Positions 1 to 9,000 of a stretch of 64,000 nucleotides of DNA are shown piece by piece (position 1 is the stretch's first letter; each line of letters starts with the position of its first letter). The translations under genes were made by a program, and so were the position numbers. The notes under the pieces are model-generated. The model saw only the letters and a list, made by a program, of their open reading frames with translations. It had not been told where the DNA came from and ran no database searches. Source of the DNA: Blastococcus sp. TML/M2B (GTDB lineage: Bacteria; Actinomycetota; Actinomycetes; Mycobacteriales; Geodermatophilaceae); the NCBI RefSeq assembly GCF_016612865.1, contig NZ_JAENZZ010000001.1, positions 992,001 to 1,056,000 on the forward strand, read 5' to 3'.

Positions 1-15
1 GGCCGCTGCGTCACG

Positions 16-819
16 GTGAGCACGGCACACCGCCTGGTCCTGGTGTCGGCCGGCCGGGCCAGCGACGCGGCGTTCCTCGCCGCGGCCGATCTGGCCGTGA
101 TCGCCGGCGAGCTCGACGTGCCCTACCGGCTCGTCGGCGGCAACGCCGTCACCCTGCTCGTCGCCGTGCACGGCGTCAGTGACATGGTGCCGGCACGCGA
201 GACCGCCGACGCCGACTTCGGCGCGGCGTACCCGGTGGTCGCCGACCCGCGGCTGCTCGCCGCGCTGCGCGAGCGCGGGTACCGACAGCAGTCCGGCAAC
301 AGGTTCCTCCGCACGCACACTCTGGGGTCGACCACCGGACGCACGGCGCCGAGCTGGGACCTCGTCATCGACGTGCTGGCCCCGTCCTACGTCGGCCGCC
401 TTCTGCCCAACCAACCGCACGGCGAGCTGGTGGTCGACGAGGTGCCGGGGCTGAACCTGGCGTTGGCCCGTGACGGCACGCCGATCACCGTCGAGGTGAC
501 CCTCACCTCGGGCCACAACGTGACGGCGGCCCTGATGCTGCCGGACGTGGTCTCCGCGATCTGCCTGAAGGCCTACGCCTACGCCGGTCGCTTCACCGAG
601 CGGGACGCCGTCGATCTGTGGCGCCTGCTGGAGGCGGCGTACGCCGCCGGCATTACCGCGGCCACCTGGCCGACCGGGCCCACGGCCACCCAGGCAGCGG
701 CCGTACTGCGCCGGCACTTCGGCCGCCCCGGCGCCGCCGGCCTGGCCCGCGCCGGCGACAGCATGCGCGACCGCACCCGCATCACTGCACTCGTGGCCCA
801 CGTCGTCGGTCCACCCTGA
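16..819 (+). CDS. AbiEii-like nucleotidyltransferase (type IV toxin-antitoxin toxin family)
   Basis: The 267-residue protein has the features of AbiEii/MNT-type nucleotidyltransferases. A GG motif (VGGNAVTLL, about residues 40-49) is followed by an acidic pair in TADADFG (about 64-70), the usual metal-binding position. A C-terminal K-x-A...R-x-x-x-D-x-x-D pattern (LKAYAYAGRFTERDAVDLW) is typical of AbiEii toxins. The GTG start lies in a GTGA overlap: a TGA at 17-19 closes a frame that is open from the window edge. An upstream gene, possibly the AbiEi-type antitoxin, is therefore probably translationally coupled but lies outside the window. The family transfers nucleotides to RNA or protein targets and can act as a toxin. 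Its role here is inference. A solitary nucleotidyltransferase of unknown substrate is the main alternative. Confidence 0.65.
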   Translation: MSTAHRLVLVSAGRASDAAFLAAADLAVIAGELDVPYRLVGGNAVTLLVAVHGVSDMVPARETADADFGAAYPVVADPRLLAALRERGYRQQSGNRFLRTHTLGSTTGRTAPSWDLVIDVLAPSYVGRLLPNQPHGELVVDEVPGLNLALARDGTPITVEVTLTSGHNVTAALMLPDVVSAICLKAYAYAGRFTERDAVDLWRLLEAAYAAGITAATWPTGPTATQAAAVLRRHFGRPGAAGLARAGDSMRDRTRITALVAHVVGPP

Positions 820-991
820 CCGGAGCGGCCTTCCGGTCGTGCTCAACGCGGAGGCGGTGCGCTTCGTTGCCGTCTTCGTGGAGGGTCCGCCGATGCGCGG
901 AGTCGGCCACAAAGGAAGTCCATCGGCTGCCAGGCATCCCGTGAGGAATCACAGACAGTTTCGCAGCCCGTCGATGTTGGTCGTGGATGGC

Positions 992-1612
992 TCAGGGCAC
1001 ACTTGATGGGAGGGAGAAGGGTCGAACGCCAGTGGACCCTTCTGCGTGGTAGATCGCGATCGCTCCTATCGCCGTGCCGAGGCCGTCGCTCAACGCCAAC
1101 AGCCTGCCGGTGAACTCGCGGATTATGCCGTCGGAGCACAGCACGGGCAGATCGGCCGCCATGTCCTTGATCTCTGGAGACGCCATCGCGCGATGAAAGC
1201 CTGCCCAGTGCGCGTCCCGCAGATGTTCGGGGACGATCAGGTCCACCGGCTGTCCGACAGCAGCGGATGCTGCGTGGCCAAAGAGCCGCACGGCGCCTTC
1301 GTTCCAGGATGTGATGACGCCCTCGGTGTCCACGATGACGACAGCGTGCGCGTCCATGCAGGCATTCAACCGCAGGTCGCACCGGGCTCGAATCCGAGCG
1401 GTCGACAGCGTTCCGAATGAGGAACCCGCTACGGCGACGTTCGTCCGGTCCCGGGTAGCCGCGGCGCCGCGTACCGCAAGGGATCCGCTGGCGGTGACGG
1501 TCCAACGGCGGGATGCCCGGTGCGACCCATTCCCGCTGCGGCGTGTCGACGGGCGCCCACTGCGGTGAACGGCCGGGCGCTCACCCTCGGGGCCATGGCC
1601 CATTGCGAACAC
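992..1612 (-). CDS. Single PAS-domain sensor protein (start uncertain)
   Basis: Residues about 80-195 form a PAS domain: a leading helix, the core VVIVDTEGVITSWN, ARLFGH-like packing residues, a PVDLIVPEHLRDAHW segment and a closing beta strand IGAIAIYH. No kinase, GGDEF or other output domain follows, and the frame stops about 15 residues after the PAS fold. The first 80 residues are Arg/Ser-rich and look non-native, so the true start may be internal. The ATG at 1357 would begin right at the PAS core but would lose the leading helix. Such orphan PAS proteins may pass signals to separate partners. Ligand and partner are unknown. Confidence 0.55.
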   Translation of the reverse strand: MFAMGHGPEGERPAVHRSGRPSTRRSGNGSHRASRRWTVTASGSLAVRGAAATRDRTNVAVAGSSFGTLSTARIRARCDLRLNACMDAHAVVIVDTEGVITSWNEGAVRLFGHAASAAVGQPVDLIVPEHLRDAHWAGFHRAMASPEIKDMAADLPVLCSDGIIREFTGRLLALSDGLGTAIGAIAIYHAEGSTGVRPFSLPSSVP

Positions 1613-1801
1613 GGAACCCTGCTGGTCACCATCACCGAAGGCCGTCCGGGAAAGATCAACTTTCTGACGACCGGAGACGACGAGACCGTGAATCCTGAGA
1701 GCGCCGGCCTCCGTCGCCAGATGGGCGCCCTCGACGTTCTGTCGGCGGACGGCGGGAACTGCTCGGGTCGCCGGCCGTCACGCCGTCGCAGGGCGGTCTG
1801 A
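1595..1801 (+). CDS. Small hypothetical protein, weakly supported
   Basis: An ATG at 1595 opens a 68-codon frame, MAHCEHGTLLVTITEG onward, with moderately high third-position GC. It reads as a plausible short alpha/beta polypeptide before an Arg-rich tail. It is divergent from the PAS gene and overlaps the doubtful 5' extension of that gene. A GTG 25 codons upstream in the same frame is also possible. I recognise no family. It could be a chance frame in GC-rich DNA. Confidence 0.25.
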   Translation: MAHCEHGTLLVTITEGRPGKINFLTTGDDETVNPESAGLRRQMGALDVLSADGGNCSGRRPSRRRRAV

Positions 1802-1924
1802 TGAAGGAGTACCTGCTCCGACGCCCGAAGGCCTAGCCTTCTCACGCAGGAGGTTGCTGCACGGGTCCTTCTCGGACGGGGTTCGGCTACTGGGGCTGGT
1901 CAGCGGGTCGACAGGCGGGAGGCA

Positions 1925-2695
1925 TCAGTCCAGGTGGTGCCCGAGTCGGTGCACGGCATATGCCTTGATCGCGTCAGCGAGCCAGGGCGGGAGCTGCGGG
2001 TCTACATCCTCGACCATGGCGCGCTGCTGCGGGTCGTCGAGCAGGAGGTCGCCGAGCGCGTGGTAGGCGGTTGCGTCGGCGGGCCAGAGCGCAGTCACCC
2101 CGCGGTGGTGTTCGACGACGAGGTCCAGCGCTCGATCGTCGTCCGGCGCGACGCCGCCGGCGCGGGCTTCCGACATCCGGGTCAGCAGGCGGCGCCCATC
2201 CGCGGCGGCGCGTTCGTGATCCTCTCGACTCCAGCCGGCCGTGGCCTGCTCGGCCGCGGCGAAATGGTCCCGCACGGCGTCGCCATAGCGGCCGACGAGT
2301 TCCTCCCGTAGCCGCTCCTTGTCCGCGGTGAAGCCGGCGAAGAACTCTTCGTCGCTGATCGTCCGCTCCCCGCTCAGGCCGGCGATCGTGGCGTCGATGG
2401 TGTCGAGGATGCGGTCGATCCGGTCCCGCTCACCGACCAGCTGCTCGCGGTGGCGCCGCAGCGCGGTCAGTTCGTCGGCCTCGCCGTCGACGATGTCCCG
2501 GATGCCCGGCAACGGAACGCGGAGCTCCTTGAGGAGCAGGATGCGCTGCAACCGCAGCAGCTCACGGCGCCCGTACCACCGGTAGCCGTTGGCGGAGACC
2601 CTCGCCGGGGAGAGCAGACCGATCTCGTCGTAGTGCCGCAGTGCACGGGCGGAGATCCCCGCCATCCGGGCGACCTGGCTGATCGAGTGCTCCAC
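1925..2695 (-). CDS. MerR-family transcriptional regulator with TipAS-like C-terminal domain
   Basis: An N-terminal MerR winged helix-turn-helix (SISQVARMAGISARALRHYD, then NGYRWYG) is followed by the long dimerisation helix with a REQLVGERDRIDRILDTID heptad region. The C-terminal half is helical and resembles the TipAS ligand-binding domain of TipAL (FAGFTADKERLREEL; WSREDHERAAADGRRL; ALGDLLLDDP). Such regulators activate promoters with 19-bp spacers by twisting DNA on ligand binding, often a thiopeptide or other hydrophobic drug. I chose the GTG at 2695, which has a GGGGA ribosome site, over the ATG at 2734, because the latter would sit inside the divergent promoter. The target is probably the neighbouring amidohydrolase gene, and the gene probably regulates itself. 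The ligand is unknown. Confidence 0.85.
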   Translation of the reverse strand: MEHSISQVARMAGISARALRHYDEIGLLSPARVSANGYRWYGRRELLRLQRILLLKELRVPLPGIRDIVDGEADELTALRRHREQLVGERDRIDRILDTIDATIAGLSGERTISDEEFFAGFTADKERLREELVGRYGDAVRDHFAAAEQATAGWSREDHERAAADGRRLLTRMSEARAGGVAPDDDRALDLVVEHHRGVTALWPADATAYHALGDLLLDDPQQRAMVEDVDPQLPPWLADAIKAYAVHRLGHHLD

Positions 2696-2713
2696 GTCCC
2701 CGACCGTAAGCGC

Positions 2714-2752
2714 TTGACCTTCTCGCAACGTCAACTTCTAGCGTCTCGGACG
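2714..2752 (+). promoter_or_regulatory. MerR-type promoter with 19-bp spacer driving a leaderless transcript
   Basis: A -35 box TTGACC (2714-2719) and a -10 box TAGCGT (2739-2744) are separated by exactly 19 bp, the over-long spacing characteristic of MerR-activated promoters. The spacer holds a short inverted repeat (TTGAC at 2714-2718, GTCAA at 2730-2734) and a broader imperfect dyad. Seven bases separate the -10 box from the GTG of the amidohydrolase gene at 2752, so the transcript should begin at or next to the start codon. The MerR gene is divergent from it. Confidence 0.7.
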
Positions 2753-4410
2753 TGCCTACTCACCAGCCCTTCACCATCCGCGATGTCCGGCTCTTCGACG
2801 GGACTCGCCCGCTCGAGGCCACCTGCGTGCGTGTCGTCGAGGGCCGCATCGACGCCATCGGGACGCCTCCCGCCGCCGCGTCGGGTGACGCGGTCGTCGA
2901 CGGGGGCGGCGGGACCCTGCTGCCGGGGCTGATCGACGCCCACGTGCACCTACTCCCCGGCTGCACCCAGTTGGCGGCGACGTTCGGCGTGACGACCGTG
3001 GTCGACCAGTTCAGCAAGCCCGAGGTCATCGACCCGGAGCGGGCCGCGGCGACCACCGCCCACGCCGGGCAGGGGCCGGTGCGGGCCGACCTGCGCACCT
3101 CGAGCATCGGCGCGACCGCCCCTGGGGGTCATCCCACCATCGCCTACTCGCCCCTTCCGTACGTCACCGGCCCCGCCGACGCGCTGCCGTTTGTCGAGGA
3201 CCGGATCGGCGAAGGGGCGACCCACCTGAAAGTGATCTACGACGACGGCTCCGGGGCCATGCTCGACATCCCCTCCCTGGACGAGGCCACGATCGAGGCC
3301 CTGGTCGCCGCGGCGCACCGCCACGGCCTGCCCGTGGTGGCGCACGTCTCGACCGCCCGCGGTGCGGTCACCGTCGCCCGCTGCGGGGTCGACGTGCTCG
3401 CCCACGCGCCGTTCGATCGGATGACCGACGGCGAGGTCCGCGATGTCGCGCGCGCCGGTGTCGCGTTGATCTCGACGCTGTCCATCATCGACGGATTCCC
3501 CGGGCCGGACGGCGTGATGCCACTGCTCGCCCAACCGGCACTGGCGTCCCGCCTGACGCGGCGGTGGCGTCGGGTCCTGGACGGTCAGTCCCGGCGGTGG
3601 ATGCCGCCGGGAGCGCCAGACGGCGCCGCGGCGCGGGAGAACACCCTGGCCCTCTTCGAGGCCGGCGTGCGCGTGCTCGCCGGCACCGACGCACCCAACC
3701 CCGGCTTGGTGCACGGTGCGAGCCTGCACCGGGAGCTGCAGCACCTGGTTCGCGCCGGCCTGCGACCGGCCGACGCGTTGACCGCGGCCACGTCCACGCC
3801 GGCGGAGGTCTTCGGCCTGGACGACCGCGGACGTCTCGTCGCCGGCGGGCGAGCCGACCTGGTTCTCCTCGACGGCGACCCCACCGCCGATATCACGGCC
3901 ACCCAACGGCTCCGGCGGGTGTGGGTCCTCGGGCGCGAAGCCGAACTCGAGGCCTACGCGGGCAGCCCTGCCGAGCGGGAGGGCATCACTTGGCTCAACG
4001 ACTCCACCGCCAAGATCGTTCAGGCCATCCAGGATTCCTGGCCGGGCATCCCCGCACCCGAGGACGTCCGCCGTGAGGAGGATGGTGAGCTGCTCGGTCG
4101 CGTCGTCCCCACCTCCGGCGGCTGGCAGGCCGTGACGACCTTCGGCGCTGCCCTCGGCACCGTCAGCAGCTACGACGACGCGCTGGACATCGTGCGCACG
4201 CTCGGCATGTCCTGTCTGGCCGAGCCGTGGTGGGCCCGCCCGCTCGACCAGCGCGAGTGGCGCGAGGTCCGGCTCATGGAGATCCGCCCCGACCGTGTCC
4301 GCCTGCGCTGGACCGATCCGATGGCCGACCAACCACCATCCGGCCAGTGGTTCGACCTCGGCGACCTGGACCTGACCCTCAAGCCGCCCGCTGAGCCTCA
4401 GCGCTACTGA
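2752..4410 (+). CDS. Amidohydrolase-superfamily protein with extra C-terminal domain
   Basis: Residues 1 to about 415 form a metal-dependent amidohydrolase of the imidazolonepropionase/prolidase-like type. Metal ligands fit H64 and H66 in DAHVHL, K160 in HLKVIYDD, H198 in VVAHVS, H218 in LAHAPF and D313 in GTDAPN, with the C-terminal GRLVAGGRADLVLLDGDP beta sandwich. An unusual tail of about 130 residues follows, rich in Trp, with motifs such as GGWQAVTTFGAALG, PDRVRLRW and GQWFDLGDLDL. It looks like a separate small domain seen in actinobacterial proteins of unknown function. The gene probably starts leaderless at the GTG and is controlled by the divergent MerR regulator, which suggests a role in detoxifying a ligand-like compound. 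The substrate is unknown. Confidence 0.8.
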   Translation: MPTHQPFTIRDVRLFDGTRPLEATCVRVVEGRIDAIGTPPAAASGDAVVDGGGGTLLPGLIDAHVHLLPGCTQLAATFGVTTVVDQFSKPEVIDPERAAATTAHAGQGPVRADLRTSSIGATAPGGHPTIAYSPLPYVTGPADALPFVEDRIGEGATHLKVIYDDGSGAMLDIPSLDEATIEALVAAAHRHGLPVVAHVSTARGAVTVARCGVDVLAHAPFDRMTDGEVRDVARAGVALISTLSIIDGFPGPDGVMPLLAQPALASRLTRRWRRVLDGQSRRWMPPGAPDGAAARENTLALFEAGVRVLAGTDAPNPGLVHGASLHRELQHLVRAGLRPADALTAATSTPAEVFGLDDRGRLVAGGRADLVLLDGDPTADITATQRLRRVWVLGREAELEAYAGSPAEREGITWLNDSTAKIVQAIQDSWPGIPAPEDVRREEDGELLGRVVPTSGGWQAVTTFGAALGTVSSYDDALDIVRTLGMSCLAEPWWARPLDQREWREVRLMEIRPDRVRLRWTDPMADQPPSGQWFDLGDLDLTLKPPAEPQRY

Positions 4411-4504
4411 TCCGGCCACCGGCGGCATGTAGGCGGTGACACTGACAGCCGAGGCCAACACGAATCATGAAGTGGACGCCGGGGCGCAGCCGCTCAGCGA
4501 TGGT

Positions 4505-5398
4505 CTAGCGGTAGTCGTCCGGTGACATGAACGTGGAGATATCCGAGCTTGGCACGCAAGGCTTCGCCAGTCGCACGGCAAGCTCCTCCTCGGTCAGCTG
4601 CCGGGAGGCCGGCGCTACGTAGTTCGGATCGTGCCAGCCGCAGCGCATGCAGGCACCGGTCACCATCCGGTAGGAGCCGCAGCTCTCGCACCGGCTCCTC
4701 GCGCCGGTCCCAGCGCGAAGGCATACCGCGGTCATCGTCGACAGGAAGTGGCTCACCGCCGCCACACCGATGTGCGCGTCGTAGGCGATCGCGTTCTTCG
4801 CGTGAGTCAGCCAGTTGACGTAGTCCCACGTCTCGCGCGTCAGCTTGATGGCATAGGACCGCAGTTGCTTGCTGGAGGGTCCTGCGGCCAGGTGCGCGAT
4901 CAGCAGGTTGGTCCAGCCCACGACGTCAGCTGCCTTGGGACCGACCTCGCCTTCTGGCCCCAGCGCGTCATCGGCAACTTCGTCGGCGTAGGTAATCATC
5001 ACCTCGCGTAGTCGCACCCCGAGGGCTTGAAAGTCCTCGGCTTCGCGGCCGCTGTCGAGGGACTCGATCGCCTGTTCCCACAGGCGCCAGGCTCGCGGAA
5101 GCAGTCCCGCGGCCTCCTCGGTGATTGGGACCTCTTCCCGGCTGGCGATGCGCACCATGAGCCCGACGTGGAACGTCAGCGCGACGTCCCGGCTCTTGAA
5201 GTCGTCCTGCGAGTAGTAGTTCAGCGAGTTGCTGATCGCCCACCAGCGGCTTCCCTTGCAATGCACGTCCCAGATGTGGTGCAGCACCGAACCAACCCGC
5301 TCGACTGCGACCTTCTCCAGGTGCACCACCGGGTCCTCGGCCATCTGAGCCGCGAAGTAGTCGAGGATCTGCTCCCGTTCGAGGTCCGAGGCCTTCAC
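4505..5398 (-). CDS. Helical protein of unknown function with C-terminal zinc ribbon
   Basis: The 297-residue protein is predominantly helical. Near residues 195-235 it has a conserved-looking block WDYVNWLTHAKNAIAYDA followed by VSHFL. A four-cysteine zinc ribbon follows, CESCGSYRMVTGACMRCGW (about 240-258), and then an acidic tail. No enzyme signature is recognised. A zinc ribbon after a helical module suggests nucleic-acid or protein binding, but that is inference. Third-position GC is lower than in the housekeeping genes of the window, in line with horizontal acquisition. It lies convergent with the amidohydrolase gene and next to the non-coding region ahead of the relaxase. Confidence 0.6.
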   Translation of the reverse strand: MKASDLEREQILDYFAAQMAEDPVVHLEKVAVERVGSVLHHIWDVHCKGSRWWAISNSLNYYSQDDFKSRDVALTFHVGLMVRIASREEVPITEEAAGLLPRAWRLWEQAIESLDSGREAEDFQALGVRLREVMITYADEVADDALGPEGEVGPKAADVVGWTNLLIAHLAAGPSSKQLRSYAIKLTRETWDYVNWLTHAKNAIAYDAHIGVAAVSHFLSTMTAVCLRAGTGARSRCESCGSYRMVTGACMRCGWHDPNYVAPASRQLTEEELAVRLAKPCVPSSDISTFMSPDDYR

Positions 5399-6027
5399 CG
5401 TCGGCTTCCCTGCTCCCGCTTGACCACGTCCCCAGTCTGACTCGATCCGGAGTGATCTTGGTAGTGAGACGCCGTCGCGTGACGCGTCCGCTTAGACCAA
5501 CGGCGACCGGCGCAGCCGCCAGGAGTACGACCGCCGAGCGGGAACGTCTGCAACTCGAGCCGGGCGAGCCCTTCACAGGTGTGGCCGTAAGGCCCGCCCG
5601 GTGATGATCCCCCGCAAGGGGACGACAACCGGCGCACGAGCGGGAGCCGTCGGCGAGAGCAGTTCCTGATCGATGTTCCGGCGCCCAGATCACCAACGCT
5701 ATGCCGAAGTTCCAGGAGAGCCAGGCAAGTGGCGGCGACAACGCCGGGGGCCAACCACGCTGCAGCCGCCAGCAGTTCGCCTCCTCGCTCAGTTTCTTCG
5801 CGCGACTCAACCATTCAACGGCTATCAACGCCTCCTGCCAAACCAAACTCCGACACCTCGCGCTTTGAATCCGGATCGGCCTACTCTGTCGTATTGAAAC
5901 CCTCCGAAAGGAACGGCACGCATGCTATCAAGATAGGGAGATCGGGCTCCGCTTCGCGGAGCCCATCGGCATTTCTAGGAGTGACGCGTTGGACGTTATT
6001 GGGTGGCGTTGACAAATGCAGGGCGGG
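5399..6027. other. Long non-coding, AT-richer stretch upstream of the relaxase; candidate transfer origin
   Basis: No convincing gene lies in these 630 bases, and the section at about 5780-5940 is visibly richer in AT than its surroundings. Hairpins include GGCC-GTAA-GGCC (5583-5594), CCCC-GCAA-GGGG (5610-5621) and a perfect 9-bp stem with a TTC loop at 5944-5964. Conjugative relaxases usually nick at an origin of transfer just upstream of their own gene, so this stretch is the obvious oriT candidate. I cannot identify a nic site. A -35-like TTGACA (6009-6014) sits just before the relaxase. Confidence 0.4.
5944..5964. repeat. Perfect inverted repeat (9-bp stem, 3-nt loop)
   Basis: The arms GGGCTCCGC and GCGGAGCCC flank a TTC loop. 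No T-run follows on either strand, so it is a poor classical terminator. Its place 64 bases before the relaxase start fits an oriT hairpin or a regulatory site. Confidence 0.55.
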
Positions 6028-9000
6028 ATGAAGGTGTACGCCGGTGCGCCGGCGGCCGCGCGGTGCTACGTGGAGGCCGACCGGGGGCGGGCGGACGACT
6101 ACTACCTCACCGAGGGCACCGGAGTCGCGCGCCGGTTCACCGCCACCGACGGTCGCGTGAGGGAGCTGGCGCCGCTGACCGGCGAGGCCTACGAGACTTG
6201 GGTGGCCGGCCGCGACCCGGCCACCGGGGAGCCGCGCGGGCGGCTGCGTTCCGACGCGCACGCCGTCCGCTTCGTGGAGGTGGTGGTCAACGGGCCGAAG
6301 ACCTGGTCGCTGGCGGCCGCTCTTCATCCGGACATTGCCGCGGCGTACGAGGCGGCGCAGGACCGGGCCGCCGAGCAGATCGTCGCCTGGTTGTCCGAGC
6401 ATGCGACCACCCGGGTCGGCCCGGCCGGCGGGCAGGTGCAGGTGCCGGTGGAGGTGCTGGAGGCGGCCACAGTGCGGCACTTCACCAGCCGCGCGAACGA
6501 TCCGCACTGGCACCTGCACCTCCAGTTTCTCTCCCGGGTGTACGCCGCCGCCAAATGGCGCGGCCTGCACACCGTCGGCATCCGCGACTTCCTGGGCGCG
6601 ATCAACGGGATCGGGCACGCGGCGATGGACACCGACCCGGAATTGAACGCCGCGTTCGCCGCGAACGGCTACACCAAGGACCCAACCGGAGAAATACCGC
6701 AGCTGGCCAAATATGTGGGCCCGTTCAGCGCGCGGCATGCGCAGATCGCACGGAATGTGGACCGCTACGAACGGGAATGGGCCGCCGCGCACCCCGACGA
6801 AACACCCGGGCCGGCACTGCGCCACGCGTGGGACGCCCGCGCGTGGGCGGAGGGCCGCCCGGACAAGGTCTCCCCGCAGCCCCGCGCGGACGTCGGCGAA
6901 CGCTGGCGGACGGATCTTGCCGAGCTCGGCTTCCGCGCACCGACCAGTCCCGTCCCGCTGTCGCCCACCCCGGTCGGCGCGCTGGACCGCGACGAGCTCG
7001 TCGGGCGGGCGCTGACTCGCCTGGCCGCCGCCCGCTCGGCATGGAACGCCGCGGACGTGCGCGGAGAGGTGGAGCGGCTGATCGCCGCCGAGGGCGTCGT
7101 CGTCGATGCCGGGGTGCGGATCGAGCTGGCCGAGGATCTCACCGCCCGCGCCATGCGTATGTGTGTGCCACTGCTGCAGCGGGACGGCGTGGCGGAGCAC
7201 ATCCGGGCCTGGACGTCCCGGCCGGTGCTCGCCGTCGAGGCCGACCTGACCGCCCGTCTCGCGGCCCGCGCCGTCGGGCGCTCAACGGACGCACGTGACA
7301 CCGGTCTGATACCCCCGCCGGCCCACCTGACACCGACGGTCGCGCCCGCGGCGAGCGCCGGAAAGCTGGACGCCGGTCAGACGGCGGCGGTCGCCGCGCT
7401 GGCCGGCGACCGCCCGCTGATCGTGATCGAGGGCGCCGCGGGCGCGGGCAAGACCACCACCCTCGCGGCCACCCGCCAGGCACTCGAGGAACAGGGGCGG
7501 CGGCTGGTGGTGGTCACCCCCACGCTGAAGGCCGCGAAGGTCGCCGCCGCCGAGATCGGGACTGCGGCCGGGTCGGCGGCCCGGCTGGCCTTCGAGTACG
7601 GCTGGCGCTGGGACGACGACGGCGCCTGGACCCGCCTCGCCGTTGGTCAGACCGACACGGTCACCGGGAAGACCTACGCCGGGCCGGGTGAGGCGGCGCG
7701 GCTGCTCTCTGGCGATCTCCTCGTCGTGGACGAAGCGGGCATGCTGGACCAGGACACCGCCCGTGCCGTGTTGACCATCGCCGACGAGTGTCAGGTGCGC
7801 GCCGCACTGCTCGGCGACCGCCACCAGCTCGCCGCCGTGGGCCGCGGCGGCGTTCTCCACCTCGCGGTCGGCCAGGTCGACGCCGATGCCTACCTGACAC
7901 TGCAGGGGCTGCACCGGTTCGCCCGCACCGGCCCCGACGGCCGCGCCCTGCCCGACACCGCATACGCGGACCTGACCCTGGCGATGCGCGCCGGCGATGA
8001 CCCCGGCAAGGTGTTCGACGCACTTCTCGGGCGGGGGCAGATCCGGCTGCACCCCGACCCGGAGACGCTGCGGGAGACGCTGGCTGCGACCGCCGCCGCG
8101 CCGTCCTCCACCGACGGTGAGCGCATCGCCATCGTGGCCGACACTCGGGAGCAGGTCGCCGAGCTCAACACCGCCATCCGCGACCGGCTCGTCGCCGCCG
8201 GCCGGGTCGACGACGTGCACACCGTCGTCACCGCGGCGGGGCAGCGGATCGGGGTGGGAGATCGGATCGTGACCCGCCGCAACGACCGCGATCTCGACGT
8301 GGCCAACCGGGACACCTGGCTGGTCCGCGCCGTCGCCGGCTCGCGGGGCGGACTTCTTGTCACCCCGGCCGATGTCACCCCTGCTGTCACCCCGCGCTGG
8401 CAGGGTGCGCGGGTGCTGCCCGCCGACTACGTCGCCGCGCACGTGGAGCTCGCCTACGCGACGACCGCGCACGGCGCGCAGGGGGAGACGGTCACCGCCG
8501 CGCACCTGGTGGTCGGCGAACACACCGGGGCCACCTCTGCCTACGTCGGAATGACGCGCGGCCGGCGGGCCAACACCGCGCACCTGATCGCCACCGATGT
8601 CAACCAGGCGCGGGAGCAGTGGGTCACGGTTTTCGCCCGCGACCGCGCCGACCTCGGCCCCGCCGACGCCGCCCAGCAGGCAGCGGCCGAGGCCGCCCGC
8701 TACGCCGCACCGCGGCCGCTGGACGACGTCCTCGCCGACCTGCGCGCCGCCTGGACCGAGCAGCAGCGCTGCGGCGACCTGCTCACCCGCCAGCAGCTGC
8801 AACGCGAAGCCCTCCGCGCAACCGTCGCCCGACACGCCGAAAGCACCCAGCGGCTCTCCCCCCTGAAGGCCGACTGCGCGCAGGCCGCGACCGACGCCGC
8901 CACCGCCCGGCAGCGGGCCGAGGCCAGCGGCTCCCGCGTCGCCGCCGACGCCGACCAGATCCGCGACACCCTCCTCAACCGATGGGACGCCGGGCGGGAG

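Noticed and set aside
843-1505. A 220-codon minus-strand frame overlapping the PAS gene
   Set aside because: It is Arg-rich and in the wrong frame; the PAS motifs are in the frame ending at 992.
5395-5814. A minus-strand frame beginning MVESREETERGGELL with an apparent hydrophobic segment
   Set aside because: After about 45 residues it becomes Arg/Ser/Gly-rich with no fold and no ribosome site; treated as non-coding.
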